Shown here one piece after another: positions 24,996 to 33,876 of a DNA stretch of 56,453 bases. A model generated the notes under the pieces. The model saw nothing but the letters and a program-made list of their open reading frames with translations, did not search any database and was not told where the DNA came from. The number at the start of each line of letters is the position of its first letter. The first letter of the stretch is position 1. The translations under genes were made by a program, and so were the position numbers. Source of the DNA: Flavobacteriia bacterium (GTDB lineage: Bacteria > Bacteroidota > Bacteroidia > Flavobacteriales_D > Crocinitomicaceae); the NCBI GenBank assembly GCA_947446925.1, contig CANFHU010000017.1, positions 1 through 56,453 of the forward strand. Reading direction: 5' to 3'.

Positions 24996-26348
24996 TTATT
25001 CTATAATAAGTATTTTCCAATACCCTTTATAGGTACCAATTCTTTCAATTATTTGTTTTTCTATTAGGACATTAATATGTTTTTGAATAGCCGATTCGTT
25101 GATGTTAAGTTTTTCTGCAATTTGTTTTCTTGTGATTTTTAAATCTGTTGAAATAAGATTTAATACTTCTAATTGACGATCAGATAATTGAAGAGTTACA
25201 TTTTCTGTCTGACCACCTGTCTGACCACCTGTTTGACCACCTGTTTGACCACCTGATAATGTGCTTGATTTCAACTGATTTTTTCTCAAAGTCATTCGTA
25301 GAAAATTTTCAGTAAATTGAAAAGATTCCTTACCATAATATTGAAGAATTCTTGGAATGCCAGAACCTAATTGTTCTACTAATTCCAAATCTTTAAAAAC
25401 TCTCATCAATTCTTTATTTCGCGGAATAGAAAAACCTTCAAAAAATTCAGATTCTGTAAGACCTTCAGGTAGAGAACCTGCTGAAGTAATTTCAATTCGA
25501 TCATCAAAAATCTCAAACTTTGGTGTTAATTCACGTGTATAATCGTTATGAACAAATGCATTGATTATTGCTTCACGAAGTGCAATCGAATTCCAGAATC
25601 TGCTTTCTTTTCGTTCTTTGGAAGTTATTGTTGCAAATGTTTTATTTTCAATTTCAATCTTATCCAACACACTTTTTGTTGCTTTTACAAGTGAGCAATA
25701 TCCAAACTCATTGTTTTCTATTAGTTCTACTCGATTATCACCGTTATATTTGGCTAGTTTAATTGAATTGTTGTTTTCATCTGCCAATAAATATGCAGCA
25801 TAATTTAATAATCCATCCTCCGTTTGTAATTCTAGATTTCTCTTAAACTGATTATTAAGCGGTTTACCTTTTTCTTCGTAATAAATTCTAAGTTGTTCAA
25901 ATCCTAAATCTTGTCTGTTTGATTTTATTTTTCCAATCGAATTACGTGTTCGTGAAGCAAATAATTTATCAATCATAGGTTGTGGCATTGGTTCAGAAGC
26001 AGTTCCGACACGAAGAAAACACCCTTTTTCGGTTAACCCATATTTCTTTTTGAAATAAGGTTTTTCACTGCCACTTGCAACTATGATTTTAATAATTTCT
26101 TTGCCATCAATAAGTTCAGAGACTACATCAAATAACCCCATTGCAGATGGAGAGATATTGTGTTTAATACGATCCTTAATTTTAAGCATATCACCATCCA
26201 TATCTGAAACGCCTAAAATGTGACCATTTTTATCTATCCCTATGAAAATAACACCCCCTTCAACATAATTTAAAAAAGCAATTACTTCTTTTTCTAAATC
26301 TAAATCTTTCGTCAATTCGAGTTTATATTCAATACGATTAGTCTCCAT
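24996..26348 (-). CDS. Schlafen/AlbA_2 domain regulator with C-terminal winged helix
   Basis: A 450-residue protein of the 'putative DNA-binding domain / ATP-dependent DNA helicase RecG-related' class. Residues 1-120 form the AlbA_2 (Schlafen-like) domain with E8YK and FLNYVEGGVIFIGIDKNGHI. A central GHKL-like or AAA_4 region follows (ALREAIINAFVHNDYTRE, SAGSLPEGLTESEF, RNKELMRVFKDLELVEQLGS). A linker near 364-380 contains four GGQT repeats. The C-terminus is a helix-turn-helix (RKQIAEKLNINESAIQKHIN). It probably senses a nucleotide or nucleic acid and controls transcription. A perfect 18-bp palindrome overlaps its likely promoter, suggesting autoregulation. Confidence 0.8.
   Translation of the reverse strand: METNRIEYKLELTKDLDLEKEVIAFLNYVEGGVIFIGIDKNGHILGVSDMDGDMLKIKDRIKHNISPSAMGLFDVVSELIDGKEIIKIIVASGSEKPYFKKKYGLTEKGCFLRVGTASEPMPQPMIDKLFASRTRNSIGKIKSNRQDLGFEQLRIYYEEKGKPLNNQFKRNLELQTEDGLLNYAAYLLADENNNSIKLAKYNGDNRVELIENNEFGYCSLVKATKSVLDKIEIENKTFATITSKERKESRFWNSIALREAIINAFVHNDYTRELTPKFEIFDDRIEITSAGSLPEGLTESEFFEGFSIPRNKELMRVFKDLELVEQLGSGIPRILQYYGKESFQFTENFLRMTLRKNQLKSSTLSGGQTGGQTGGQTGGQTENVTLQLSDRQLEVLNLISTDLKITRKQIAEKLNINESAIQKHINVLIEKQIIERIGTYKGYWKILIIE
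25208..25255 (-). repeat. Four tandem 12-bp repeats encoding GGQT
   Basis: Four consecutive copies of tgtYtgaccacc in the linker of the AlbA_2 protein. The unit is a multiple of three, so copy-number change would alter linker length without breaking the frame. Confidence 0.85.
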
Positions 26349-26379
26349 CTACAGTATGTATTTTAGAATAAATGTAAGC

Positions 26380-26399
26380 AAAATTATCAATTGATAATT
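26380..26399 (-). promoter_or_regulatory. Palindromic operator overlapping a -7 element
   Basis: aattatcaattgataatt (26382-26399) is a perfect 18-bp palindrome 33-51 bases before the AlbA_2 start. On the minus strand it overlaps TAATTTTG (26380-26387), a TAnnTTTG-type -7 box. A repressor bound there would block transcription; the HTH-containing product itself is the obvious candidate. Confidence 0.5.
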
Positions 26400-26481
26400 A
26401 AAGTAAACTATTAGACAACAATAATTATTGAAATCATAAAGTATTCAATACGACCTTTTATTTTTAAATCAAAAAACGCTT

Positions 26482-26966
26482 ATGAGAACGATTACATTTT
26501 TGATTTTATTGATTATTTATTAGCAATGGATTATTTGCTCAATTAGAATTACCGAAATATGATGCTGATGATACAATTATTAGACATCGTGGTTATACCC
26601 TTTCGTATAATTCAAAATATAAACAGGCGAATTGGGTGGCGTATTTACTCACAAAAGATGAAACAGTGAAACGTTTTCAACGTGGGGAGTTTTTTGCTCC
26701 TGATCCGATGATACCAGGAACGAATTTTAGTGTTGATTATCAAAAATCAGGATATGACCGTGGGCATTTGGCACCGGCTGCGGATATGGGGTATTCGATG
26801 GAAACAATGGTGCAATCGTTCTTTTATTCGAATATGTCTCCGCAAATGCCTCGTTTTAATCGTGGGGTTTGGAAAAAGTTGGAAATGCAAGTTAGAAATT
26901 GGGCGGTTGAATATGATAGCTTGTATGTGGTGACTGGACCCATCTTTGATTCTGCAATGCCAACTA
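26482..26966 (+). pseudogene. DNA/RNA non-specific endonuclease (NucA-like), frameshifted and truncated
   Basis: The ATG at 26482 starts an export signal (MRTITFLILLIIY) that ends in TAG at 26521. The next frame continues it as SNGLFAQLELPKYDADD, so one base has been lost or gained inside the signal. The nuclease core follows, with DRGHLAPAADM (the catalytic His of the DRGH motif), FFYSNMSPQMPRFNRGVWKK and VVTGPIF. Homologues continue for another 80 or more residues after this point. Here homology stops at about 26960, exactly where the 3' end of an unrelated minus-strand gene begins. Secreted nuclease, now inactive. Confidence 0.8.
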
Positions 26967-27188
26967 TCCTTTTAAGTATTCAGGATGGATGAGTAACACT
27001 TCTTTGTCCTTCATTAATGAATCAAGGATTCGTTTATTTCTAATCAATGGTTTTTGAATATAAGCGATGGCTTCACGTTCCTTTTTTGCTTTTTGGTTAT
27101 AGTACCTAATGCGATTGGCTGAGTTAATGAAATTCATCGATGATCTCGTTGGCTCAAAGGGTTGATTCGTTAGTAAATCACGTTTCAT
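26964..27188 (-). CDS. Small conserved-looking protein (74 aa)
   Basis: A basic 74-residue protein: MKRDLLTNQPFEPTRSSMNF, then IRYYNQKAKKEREAIAYIQK and LMKDKEVLLIHPEYLKG. It looks helical and may bind nucleic acid. I believe similar short proteins occur in Bacteroidota accessory regions, without a known role. Its last codons overlap the point where the NucA-like gene is cut off, so it arrived with, or marks, the rearrangement. Confidence 0.5.
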   Translation of the reverse strand: MKRDLLTNQPFEPTRSSMNFINSANRIRYYNQKAKKEREAIAYIQKPLIRNKRILDSLMKDKEVLLIHPEYLKG

Positions 27189-27565
27189 AGGGATATTTTT
27201 TTAATAATTTAAGTAAATGTATGTGTATTGATATACAGTGTCATACATAATCTGTATAAGATTGTATAACAATAGCGAAACGTTGTATTTTGAAATATTT
27301 AAATGTGAATTAATTCACTATTTTTTGATGTTGTAACAGGATTATATAGGTCGATACGCACTTAATAATTTGAAATACAATTTTTTAAGTGTAATTGTTA
27401 CAACTGTTACGGTAATATTATATTACTAAACGTGAGAAAGTATTTTTTATAGAATAATAAAGTAGTATTCAGAATATAGATTAGAGGTGGTTGTAACCGT
27501 AACAGATTTAAAAAGTTTATAAATTGAATTTCTGCTACAATATTTAATTTTTTTAATGTTGTATT
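27189..27565. other. AT-rich intergenic region with scattered GTAAC inverted motifs
   Basis: No gene seen. It carries repeated gttac/gtaac motifs: ctgttacgg at about 27408 and its inverse ccgtaacag at about 27497, plus gttgtaac and ttgttacaac nearby. They could be operator- or iteron-like sites, or chance in an AT-rich tract. Confidence 0.3.
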
Positions 27566-27599
27566 GGTAGTATCTCATAAAGTGTGTAAACCCTGCTAA

Positions 27600-27665
27600 A
27601 AGTTATTCTGAAAATTTTTTGGCCTCCTCCAAAAAGGCCTAAAAATAATTTTCGGAAATAACTTT
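27600..27665 (+). other. Long hairpin in the IS256 leader
   Basis: gttattctgaaaatt pairs with aattttcggaaataac, and the inner tttttggcc pairs with ggcctaaaaa. It ends about 22 bp before the transposase ATG. It may terminate transcription entering from outside, or mask the ribosome-binding site in read-through mRNA. Confidence 0.5.
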
Positions 27666-27687
27666 TTAGTAATTTAAACACACAATT

Positions 27688-28884
27688 ATGAAAAAAGAAG
27701 ATTTATTAAAAAGTGAATTTCTAAAACAATTCACCAGTGGAGCTGAACTTTTGGCATTCACTAAAGAACTCCAGAAACGTGGAGTTGAGCAACTCTTAGA
27801 AGGAGAAATGGATGCTCATTTAGGTTATTTGAAGAATGAAAAGTCTGATAATCCTAATACTCGTAATGGTCATTCAAGTAAACAAATCAAAACAGCCGAT
27901 GGAGAATTTTCTATTGAAGTTCCAAGAGATCGTGAAGGTAGTTTTGAACCAATAGCTGTACCAAAACGAAAAACAATTGCTGATGGCATTGAAAATGTAA
28001 TCATTTCTCTTTACGCTAAAGGGATGACAAATAGCGACATTGAAGAACAAATCAGAGAAGTTTACGGATTTAACGTGTCAACATCAACTATTTCAAGAAT
28101 TACAGATAGAGTAACGGAAGATATTCAAACTTGGCAGAACCGACCATTAGAATCACTCTATTTTATCGTTTGGATGGATGGGATAAGTTTTAAAGTAAGG
28201 GATGGAGGAAAGGTAATAAATAAAACTATTTATATCGTAATCGGATTAAAACAAGACGGTAAAAAAGAAGTACTTGGTTTATGGTTAGGTAAAAATGAAT
28301 CCGCATCCTACTGGTTAACAGTCTTAAGTGATTTAAAGGCTCGAGGAGTCAAGGATATATTAATTTCAGCAACAGACAATCTAACTGGATTTAGTGATGC
28401 TATTGCTAATATTTTCCCTAATTGTACCAAACAAATTTGTGTTGTACATCAAATCAGAAACTCTTGTAAATTTGTTTCCTACAAAGATCGAAAAGCATTT
28501 AGTGCGGATATGAAAAACATCTATAATGCTACAAATGCAGAAGTTGCAGCACAAGCGTTAAACGATTTAGAAGAAAACTGGGGAGGTAAATACCTGTATG
28601 CAATTAAAAGTTGGAGAACAAATTGGAATGAATTAACCGCCTTTTTTGAGTTCCCCGCAGAGATTAGACGCATCATTTACACTACTAACATTATTGAAAA
28701 TCTTAATGGAAAAATAAGAAAATACACCAAAAACAAACTTTCATTCCCAACAGATGAAGCTGTAATGAAATCCGTTTATTTAGCGGTTAATGAGTCGACT
28801 AAAAAATGGACAATGCCTATTAGAGAATGGGGAACGATATATGGACAATTTTTAATTATTTTTGAAGACAGAATAACTAACTAA
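27688..28884 (+). CDS. IS256-family transposase
   Basis: A 398-residue DDE transposase with the family-typical N-terminus ([20 protein letters not shown]), [20 protein letters not shown], an HTH-like [20 protein letters not shown], the catalytic aspartates in [10 protein letters not shown] and [10 protein letters not shown], and the C-terminal [17 protein letters not shown] containing the glutamate. Length is normal and no frame defect is seen. The ATG at 27688 follows the leader hairpin. Confidence 0.95.
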   Translation: MKKEDLLKSEFLKQFTSGAELLAFTKELQKRGVEQLLEGEMDAHLGYLKNEKSDNPNTRNGHSSKQIKTADGEFSIEVPRDREGSFEPIAVPKRKTIADGIENVIISLYAKGMTNSDIEEQIREVYGFNVSTSTISRITDRVTEDIQTWQNRPLESLYFIVWMDGISFKVRDGGKVINKTIYIVIGLKQDGKKEVLGLWLGKNESASYWLTVLSDLKARGVKDILISATDNLTGFSDAIANIFPNCTKQICVVHQIRNSCKFVSYKDRKAFSADMKNIYNATNAEVAAQALNDLEENWGGKYLYAIKSWRTNWNELTAFFEFPAEIRRIIYTTNIIENLNGKIRKYTKNKLSFPTDEAVMKSVYLAVNESTKKWTMPIREWGTIYGQFLIIFEDRITN

Positions 28885-28928
28885 AAATCGTGTTTACACA
28901 CTTAGTGGGATAGTGTCGTTGTATTAAT

Positions 28929-29747
28929 TCATTTAAATAAATTATTTGAAAATTCTAATGATGTTAATTTAATATTTTTTGAAATATCTAAACTTGATAA
29001 TTTGTTATCACTACATCTCAACATTATCAAATTGATATTGTTAGATACATCCAAATCTGTTAAATAATTGAAGTCGCAAATTAAATGGGTTAATGCAATA
29101 TTTTTTGTAACATTAATTTTAGAAAGCAGGTTGTTGTTACAGATTAAATAATCTAAATTAACGTTTTTAGTGATGTCTAAATTTGTAATGAAATTACATT
29201 CACAATTCAGATGTTTTAAATTAATGTTATTAGATAAATCTATATTTTTTAATGAATTGTCATTACTATACAGATGAGTTAGAGCAATGTTATTAGATAA
29301 ATCTAAATTATTAATCGAATTTGAACTACATATTAATTGAGTAAGTTTTAAATTTGTTGATAGATTTAAATATTTAATATTATTATTTTGTTCTTTATTT
29401 AGCATCTTTATTATAGGTGGATTTGAACAATTTAATATTTTTAAATTATCAAAATATTCTATTCCATCCAAATTTTGTATTGAAGAACAGGAGCAATCAA
29501 CTTCATTAACACCTTTTATATCTCCATACGCAACTGTACCATCTATAACAACTATTCCTAACTTTTTAGTTAGATACATCTGAAAATTAATATCAGGTAT
29601 TCTAACTCTAAAATGATCGTTTGGAATATCACTTCTATTATTCCTTTTGGTTAGAAGTTTATTAGTAATAGATAATGTATTTGAAACTTTTGTCAAATAA
29701 TTATTCTTTACTATTGATATCTGATTTTTATTATTCTCCTCTTCCAT
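28929..29747 (-). CDS. Cytoplasmic leucine-rich-repeat protein, paralogue 3 (272 aa)
   Basis: The protein lacks a signal peptide. Residues 1-45 contain the segment NNYLTKVSNTLSITNKLL shared with the other two LRR proteins of this operon. A cap resembling the internalin-type IPD.NF..YL unit (VRIPDINFQMYLTKKLGI) leads into about 7 leucine-rich repeats of 21 residues with the pattern L..L.CS.N.L..LD(I/L)S.NI. Such repeats usually bind proteins. The stop codon lies 3 bp from the target duplication of the IS256 element. It is the last gene of the operon, 12 bp after the PLD/J-domain gene. Confidence 0.8.
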   Translation of the reverse strand: MEEENNKNQISIVKNNYLTKVSNTLSITNKLLTKRNNRSDIPNDHFRVRIPDINFQMYLTKKLGIVVIDGTVAYGDIKGVNEVDCSCSSIQNLDGIEYFDNLKILNCSNPPIIKMLNKEQNNNIKYLNLSTNLKLTQLICSSNSINNLDLSNNIALTHLYSNDNSLKNIDLSNNINLKHLNCECNFITNLDITKNVNLDYLICNNNLLSKINVTKNIALTHLICDFNYLTDLDVSNNINLIMLRCSDNKLSSLDISKNIKLTSLEFSNNLFK

Positions 29748-29759
29748 ATTTAAAGCATT

Positions 29760-31133
29760 TTAATCTTCAATCTCTTGCTTCAACATATCTAATTCCTTGA
29801 TTAATTGAGTTTTTAACTCGTCAAAATATGATTCCCAATCTTCAATTTCAATAATTGTCTGATATTGTTCATTTGTTTTAATATTAATTATTTCAATCTC
29901 AATATTTTTTATTTTACTTCTTAATCGACTTGCTATTGTTTTTAATTTAATTTTATCCGAAATAGCATCACCTATTGTAAAAGTAAGAATACCTTTTTGT
30001 AGGTCATTTAATATTTCTTTTACTCGTTTTATATCCTTCTTTTCCTCAGCAATTCCTAATTCTTTGAATATTTCTTCTGCTTGTTTTTGAATTTCAGGTG
30101 ATTCTTGACTAAATTTATCAGGATGACATAATAATGAAGCCTTACGATATGCTTTTTTTAACTCCTTTTCTTCATCTTCTGTTAACTCAAAAACTTCTTT
30201 ATTTTTTTCAAATTCAAATTGTTCATTGTACTCATTTTCATCTTTTTCTGCTTCTTCAAACTTTTCTTCATCGTCTTTAAATTTAAGTTTACGAAATTTA
30301 AGAATTTGAGAAATAATCTCACCTACTTTCAATGTATGTTTTCTCTGAAAATCTTGAAGAAAACCTTCTAATTCAGTTTTTTCATTTTCAAAGGAGACTA
30401 ACTGATTTTCTAATAGTTTGATTTCAAGTTTTAATGCAGATATTTCAGGGTCTGTCCAAATGGAAACTTGATTGTTTTTTGAAATAAACTCTTCTATTTT
30501 AATAATAGCATCTGATAATTCTCCATTTTTAATGTGTTTAACGATGTTTTTTAAATCTGAATTAAAATCATATTGAATCAGTTTTAGAGATTCAATGTTT
30601 ACATCATCAATATCCTCTAATACTATATAATTTTTTAAAATCTCTAATCGTTTTATGATTTTGTTTAATGGGAAATCGGATACAATTTCTTTATCAGTTG
30701 GATAATATTGTTTTTGTAGTTCATTAAACTCTTTAATAAATTGTTGAGCCAAAGAAGAATTGTCGGAAGTTACTATAATGTTTTCAAAATTGTTTTCTGT
30801 TTTATAACTCCAATTATACGAACCTGTAATGATTAAATCGTGGTCTATAACACAAAATTTGTGATGCATTGGTTCTTTCTTTCCGTCACCTATTTTGTAA
30901 ACATTAGATTTTTCTATGTTTAAAATTTCATAGTTGATGGATGAGTTTAAATTAATTTCATCATTTGAAATTATTAATGAAACTATACAACCATCTTTTG
31001 CTTTTTTTACTATTTCATCAAAAATTGTTTGGTTTGTAAACCAAGCAACTGCAATATAAATAGAACTTTTTGCTCTTTGTATTTCTTGTAGTACCCTTTC
31101 AGAAATATTTTCAAAAATTGCTTCTGTATGCAT
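29760..31133 (-). CDS. PLD-family nuclease-like protein with coiled coil and J domain (457 aa)
   Basis: The N-terminal 145 residues are a phospholipase-D-superfamily domain with one HKD motif, HHKFCVIDHDLIITGSYNW, near residues 88-106. Single-motif members such as Nuc and BfiI dimerise to form an active nuclease. A helical and coiled-coil stretch spans about 150-300. A J-domain-like segment follows near 325-375 (LKKAYRKASLLCHPDKF, with the HPD tripeptide), then another coiled coil. There is no signal peptide, so it acts in the cytoplasm. The J domain suggests recruitment of DnaK. It lies between LRR genes on the same strand with gaps of 58 and 12 bp, so it is probably co-expressed with them. 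Confidence 0.8.
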   Translation of the reverse strand: MHTEAIFENISERVLQEIQRAKSSIYIAVAWFTNQTIFDEIVKKAKDGCIVSLIISNDEINLNSSINYEILNIEKSNVYKIGDGKKEPMHHKFCVIDHDLIITGSYNWSYKTENNFENIIVTSDNSSLAQQFIKEFNELQKQYYPTDKEIVSDFPLNKIIKRLEILKNYIVLEDIDDVNIESLKLIQYDFNSDLKNIVKHIKNGELSDAIIKIEEFISKNNQVSIWTDPEISALKLEIKLLENQLVSFENEKTELEGFLQDFQRKHTLKVGEIISQILKFRKLKFKDDEEKFEEAEKDENEYNEQFEFEKNKEVFELTEDEEKELKKAYRKASLLCHPDKFSQESPEIQKQAEEIFKELGIAEEKKDIKRVKEILNDLQKGILTFTIGDAISDKIKLKTIASRLRSKIKNIEIEIINIKTNEQYQTIIEIEDWESYFDELKTQLIKELDMLKQEIED

Positions 31134-31191
31134 TATTAAATCGATATTTTTTATTTAAAATTTATTTTTTATTCTTAAGGGTAGTTTAATT

Positions 31192-32616
31192 TTATTGCTC
31201 AAGAAAATGTAAAAATTTGTTGTGTGACACATTTAATTCGTTTATTTTATTGTTAGAACAATTCAAATTAATCAATAATTTATTTTCTGAGATATCTAAT
31301 CTAATTAATTTGTTATTACTACAATTCAAATCACCCAATAATTTATTTTCAGAGATATCTAAATTACTTAATTTATTATTACTACAATCTAAAACTTTTA
31401 AAGCAATATTGTTATGAATATCTAAATTACTTAAATCGTTATTAGAGCAATTCAATATCGTCAAATTTATATTTTTAGATAAATCAATATTGATCGATTT
31501 GTTATTGTTGCAATCTAAATCAGTCAATAATTTATTTTCAGTGATATTTAATGAACTTAATTGGTTATTGCCGCATTTTAAAATTTTTAAAGTATTATTT
31601 TTTGAAACATCTAAATTTTTTAAATTATTATTGTAACAGAACAAATCTGTTAACATATTATTGTGAAAGGTATTTAAATGAGTTAAATTATTAAATCCAC
31701 AACTTAATTTTTTTAATTTAAGATTTTTTGAATTATCTAAATCTATTAATTTGTTATGACTGCAATTCAAATTAGTTAATTCTTCATTGTTCGATATGTC
31801 AATACTAATTAGATTATTGAAACCAACATTCAAATTAGTTAATTCTTTATTATTCGAAATGTCAATATTAATTAGGTTACAGAAATCGACATTCAAATTA
31901 TTTAATGTAGGATTTCCTGAAACATCTAAATGGCTTAATTGATTATTCTTACTTATTAAATCAGTCAATTTAATATTTTTTGAAATATTTAAATTGCTTA
32001 ATATATTATTACTACAATTCAGTTTAGATAATTCTATATTTTTAGATAAATTTAAATCAGTTAGTTTATTATAATAACAATCTAAATCAGTCAACATTAT
32101 ATTATTTGAGGTATCTAAATGTTTTAGATTATTATAAGAGCAATTTAACTCAGTTAGTTCTATGTTTTTTGAAATATCTATATTGGTTAGATTATTGTCG
32201 CCACACCAAAGTATTTTTAAATGTGTGTTATTTGATAAATCTAATGTACTTATGGAATTTCTTGAAGGACTGTTTTTAGATTCACCAAAATTATCACAAT
32301 ATAATTCATTCAAACTTAAAAAATATTCTAAACCTTCTAAACTTTGAATTGAAAAACCTGAACAATAAACTTCAGTAATTCCTTTTATATTTCCGAAGGA
32401 GACTGTACCCTCAGTTACATTAATCCCCAATTCTTCAGAAAGATATCTCTGAAAATTCACATCAGGAATAACAACTCTAAAATCATCGCTTGGAACTGAA
32501 CTTCTATTATTAATTTCAGTTAAAAGTTTATTTGTAATTGATAATGTACTTGACACTTTGGACAAATAATTGTTCTTTATTTCTGCTAACTGTTTGTTTT
32601 TATTGTTATTTGACAT
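31192..32616 (-). CDS. Cytoplasmic leucine-rich-repeat protein, paralogue 2 (474 aa)
   Basis: Same plan as its neighbours: N-terminal NNYLSKVSSTLSITNKLL, cap VVIPDVNFQRYLSEELGI, then about 17 tandem 21-residue repeats of the type LTDLNCSNNKLSNLDISENK. No signal peptide, anchor or membrane helix is present, which sets it apart from the usual secreted internalin-like LRR proteins of Bacteroidota. At DNA level the repeats form a 63-bp tandem array open to recombination. It follows paralogue 1 by 6 bp and precedes the PLD/J-domain gene by 58 bp. Confidence 0.82.
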   Translation of the reverse strand: MSNNNKNKQLAEIKNNYLSKVSSTLSITNKLLTEINNRSSVPSDDFRVVIPDVNFQRYLSEELGINVTEGTVSFGNIKGITEVYCSGFSIQSLEGLEYFLSLNELYCDNFGESKNSPSRNSISTLDLSNNTHLKILWCGDNNLTNIDISKNIELTELNCSYNNLKHLDTSNNIMLTDLDCYYNKLTDLNLSKNIELSKLNCSNNILSNLNISKNIKLTDLISKNNQLSHLDVSGNPTLNNLNVDFCNLINIDISNNKELTNLNVGFNNLISIDISNNEELTNLNCSHNKLIDLDNSKNLKLKKLSCGFNNLTHLNTFHNNMLTDLFCYNNNLKNLDVSKNNTLKILKCGNNQLSSLNITENKLLTDLDCNNNKSINIDLSKNINLTILNCSNNDLSNLDIHNNIALKVLDCSNNKLSNLDISENKLLGDLNCSNNKLIRLDISENKLLINLNCSNNKINELNVSHNKFLHFLEQ

Positions 32617-32622
32617 TGGTAA

Positions 32623-33486
32623 TTAATTTATGAAATTAATTATTGGATTTTTTGAATAATCTAATTTTTCTATAGTAGTATTTTTTGAAACATCTAATAG
32701 AGTTAGTTTATTATTAGAACAATTTAATTCAGTAATATATTTATTTGATGATAAGTCTAAATTAAAAATTGAATTTATGGAACAATCTAAGTAAACTAAT
32801 TTTATATTTTCTACTATTTCTAATACGGTTAGTTGGTTATCACTACAGTGAAAAAATTTTAAATCAATGTTTTTAGATATGTCCAATTTTTTTAATTTAT
32901 TATTACCACAGTAGAGAAGATTTAATTTATTGTTTTTTGAAATATCTAAATTTATCAACTTGTTTTTTGCGCAATCTAAAAAAAACAAATTTGAATTTTT
33001 AGAAACATCAATGTTTTCTAAATAATTATTCAATATTTCTAAATATTCTAATTTTATATTTTTTGATAAATCTAATTTTAAAATCAAGTTGTTTGAGCAA
33101 TATAAACTATTCAACTCGGAATTTTTTGAAATATCTAAATGTTTAATTTGATTGTTACTGCAACATAAATCTGATAACAAATTGAAATATTCTATTCCTG
33201 CTAAACTTTCAATAGAACAATTTGAACAATTAATTTTTGTAATATTTTTTACATCTCTATAAACAACTATACCTTCCGTTATAACTATCCCTAATGCTTC
33301 TGAAAGATATTTTTGAAAATTCACGTCAGGTATAGCAACTCTAAAATCATCGCTTGGAACATAACTTCTACTGTTGATTTCAGTTATAAGTTTATTTGTA
33401 ATAGACAAACTATTTGACACTTTTGCCAAAAAATTATTATTTATTACTGCTAATTGATTTTTATTTTTATTTTTCTCTTCATCCAT
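32623..33486 (-). CDS. Cytoplasmic leucine-rich-repeat protein, paralogue 1 (287 aa)
   Basis: It begins with a Lys/Asn/Glu-rich stretch and NNFLAKVSNSLSITNKLI, then the cap VAIPDVNFQKYLSEALGI and about 8 repeats of 21 residues (LDISKN...LYCGNNKLKK). It is the first LRR gene of the operon. Its ATG lies one base after the stop of the hsdM remnant, a spacing that would couple its translation to that fragment. Partner and ligand are unknown. Confidence 0.8.
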   Translation of the reverse strand: MDEEKNKNKNQLAVINNNFLAKVSNSLSITNKLITEINSRSYVPSDDFRVAIPDVNFQKYLSEALGIVITEGIVVYRDVKNITKINCSNCSIESLAGIEYFNLLSDLCCSNNQIKHLDISKNSELNSLYCSNNLILKLDLSKNIKLEYLEILNNYLENIDVSKNSNLFFLDCAKNKLINLDISKNNKLNLLYCGNNKLKKLDISKNIDLKFFHCSDNQLTVLEIVENIKLVYLDCSINSIFNLDLSSNKYITELNCSNNKLTLLDVSKNTTIEKLDYSKNPIINFIN

Positions 33487-33487
33487 C

Positions 33488-33715
33488 CTACAAACCTTTT
33501 TGTTTCATATAATCAGTAAACATAACATCCATTAACATCGGAAGAATTTTCGGGTTCATTACCACAAGGTCTTTATGACGTTCTAAAATACAATCTAACC
33601 TTCTTAAAGTAATAAATGGTAAAATAATGTCTCCGTACTCTTGAGTCTTAAATAATTCACGCAACACATCATCACATACATTCCATATTAAGGATGATAC
33701 TTCTTTCTACTTCAT
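33488..33715 (-). pseudogene. hsdM: N-terminal remnant of a type I methyltransferase subunit (HsdM)
   Basis: The minus strand reads SLIWNVCDDVLRELFKTQEY followed by GDIILPFITLRRLDCILERH, the conserved start of HsdM. The frame then runs through MNPKILPMLMDVMFTDYMKQ and stops after KGL at 33488. The catalytic SAM-binding and NPPF regions are missing. The only nearby ATG (33713-33715) is followed after one codon by TAG (33707-33709), so the fragment is broken at its start too. It shows that a type I system once lay beside the tRNA. Confidence 0.8.
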
Positions 33716-33876
33716 AAACTTGCTTGTTTTAAATCTGTGTAATGCGAAACTAATAAAATTGATGTGAATATTAGACTCAAAAATCTAATAGTTATAAGCA
33801 GTCGTTGTTAACTCGATTTTTAACCGTTAAAAAAGGTAGGTGGAGTTATAGAGTGGATTATGCAAATGTTATTAAC

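Larger units (their letters stand above)
27566..28917 (+). mobile_element. Complete IS256-family insertion sequence
   Basis: The 1352-bp element has terminal inverted repeats of about 26 bp. The left end starts at 27566 (ggtagtatctcataaag) and the right end, read on the minus strand, starts gacactatcccactaag. About 20 of 26 positions match, with the inner aagtgtgtaaac perfect. It is flanked by an 8-bp direct repeat gttgtatt (27558-27565 and 28918-28925), the target duplication. It contains one intact transposase and a strong leader hairpin, so it looks recently active. Confidence 0.92.

Noticed and set aside
31217-33160. Regular 63-bp repeats as CRISPR or non-coding satellite
   Set aside because: They are in frame and encode 21-residue leucine-rich repeats in continuous ORFs.
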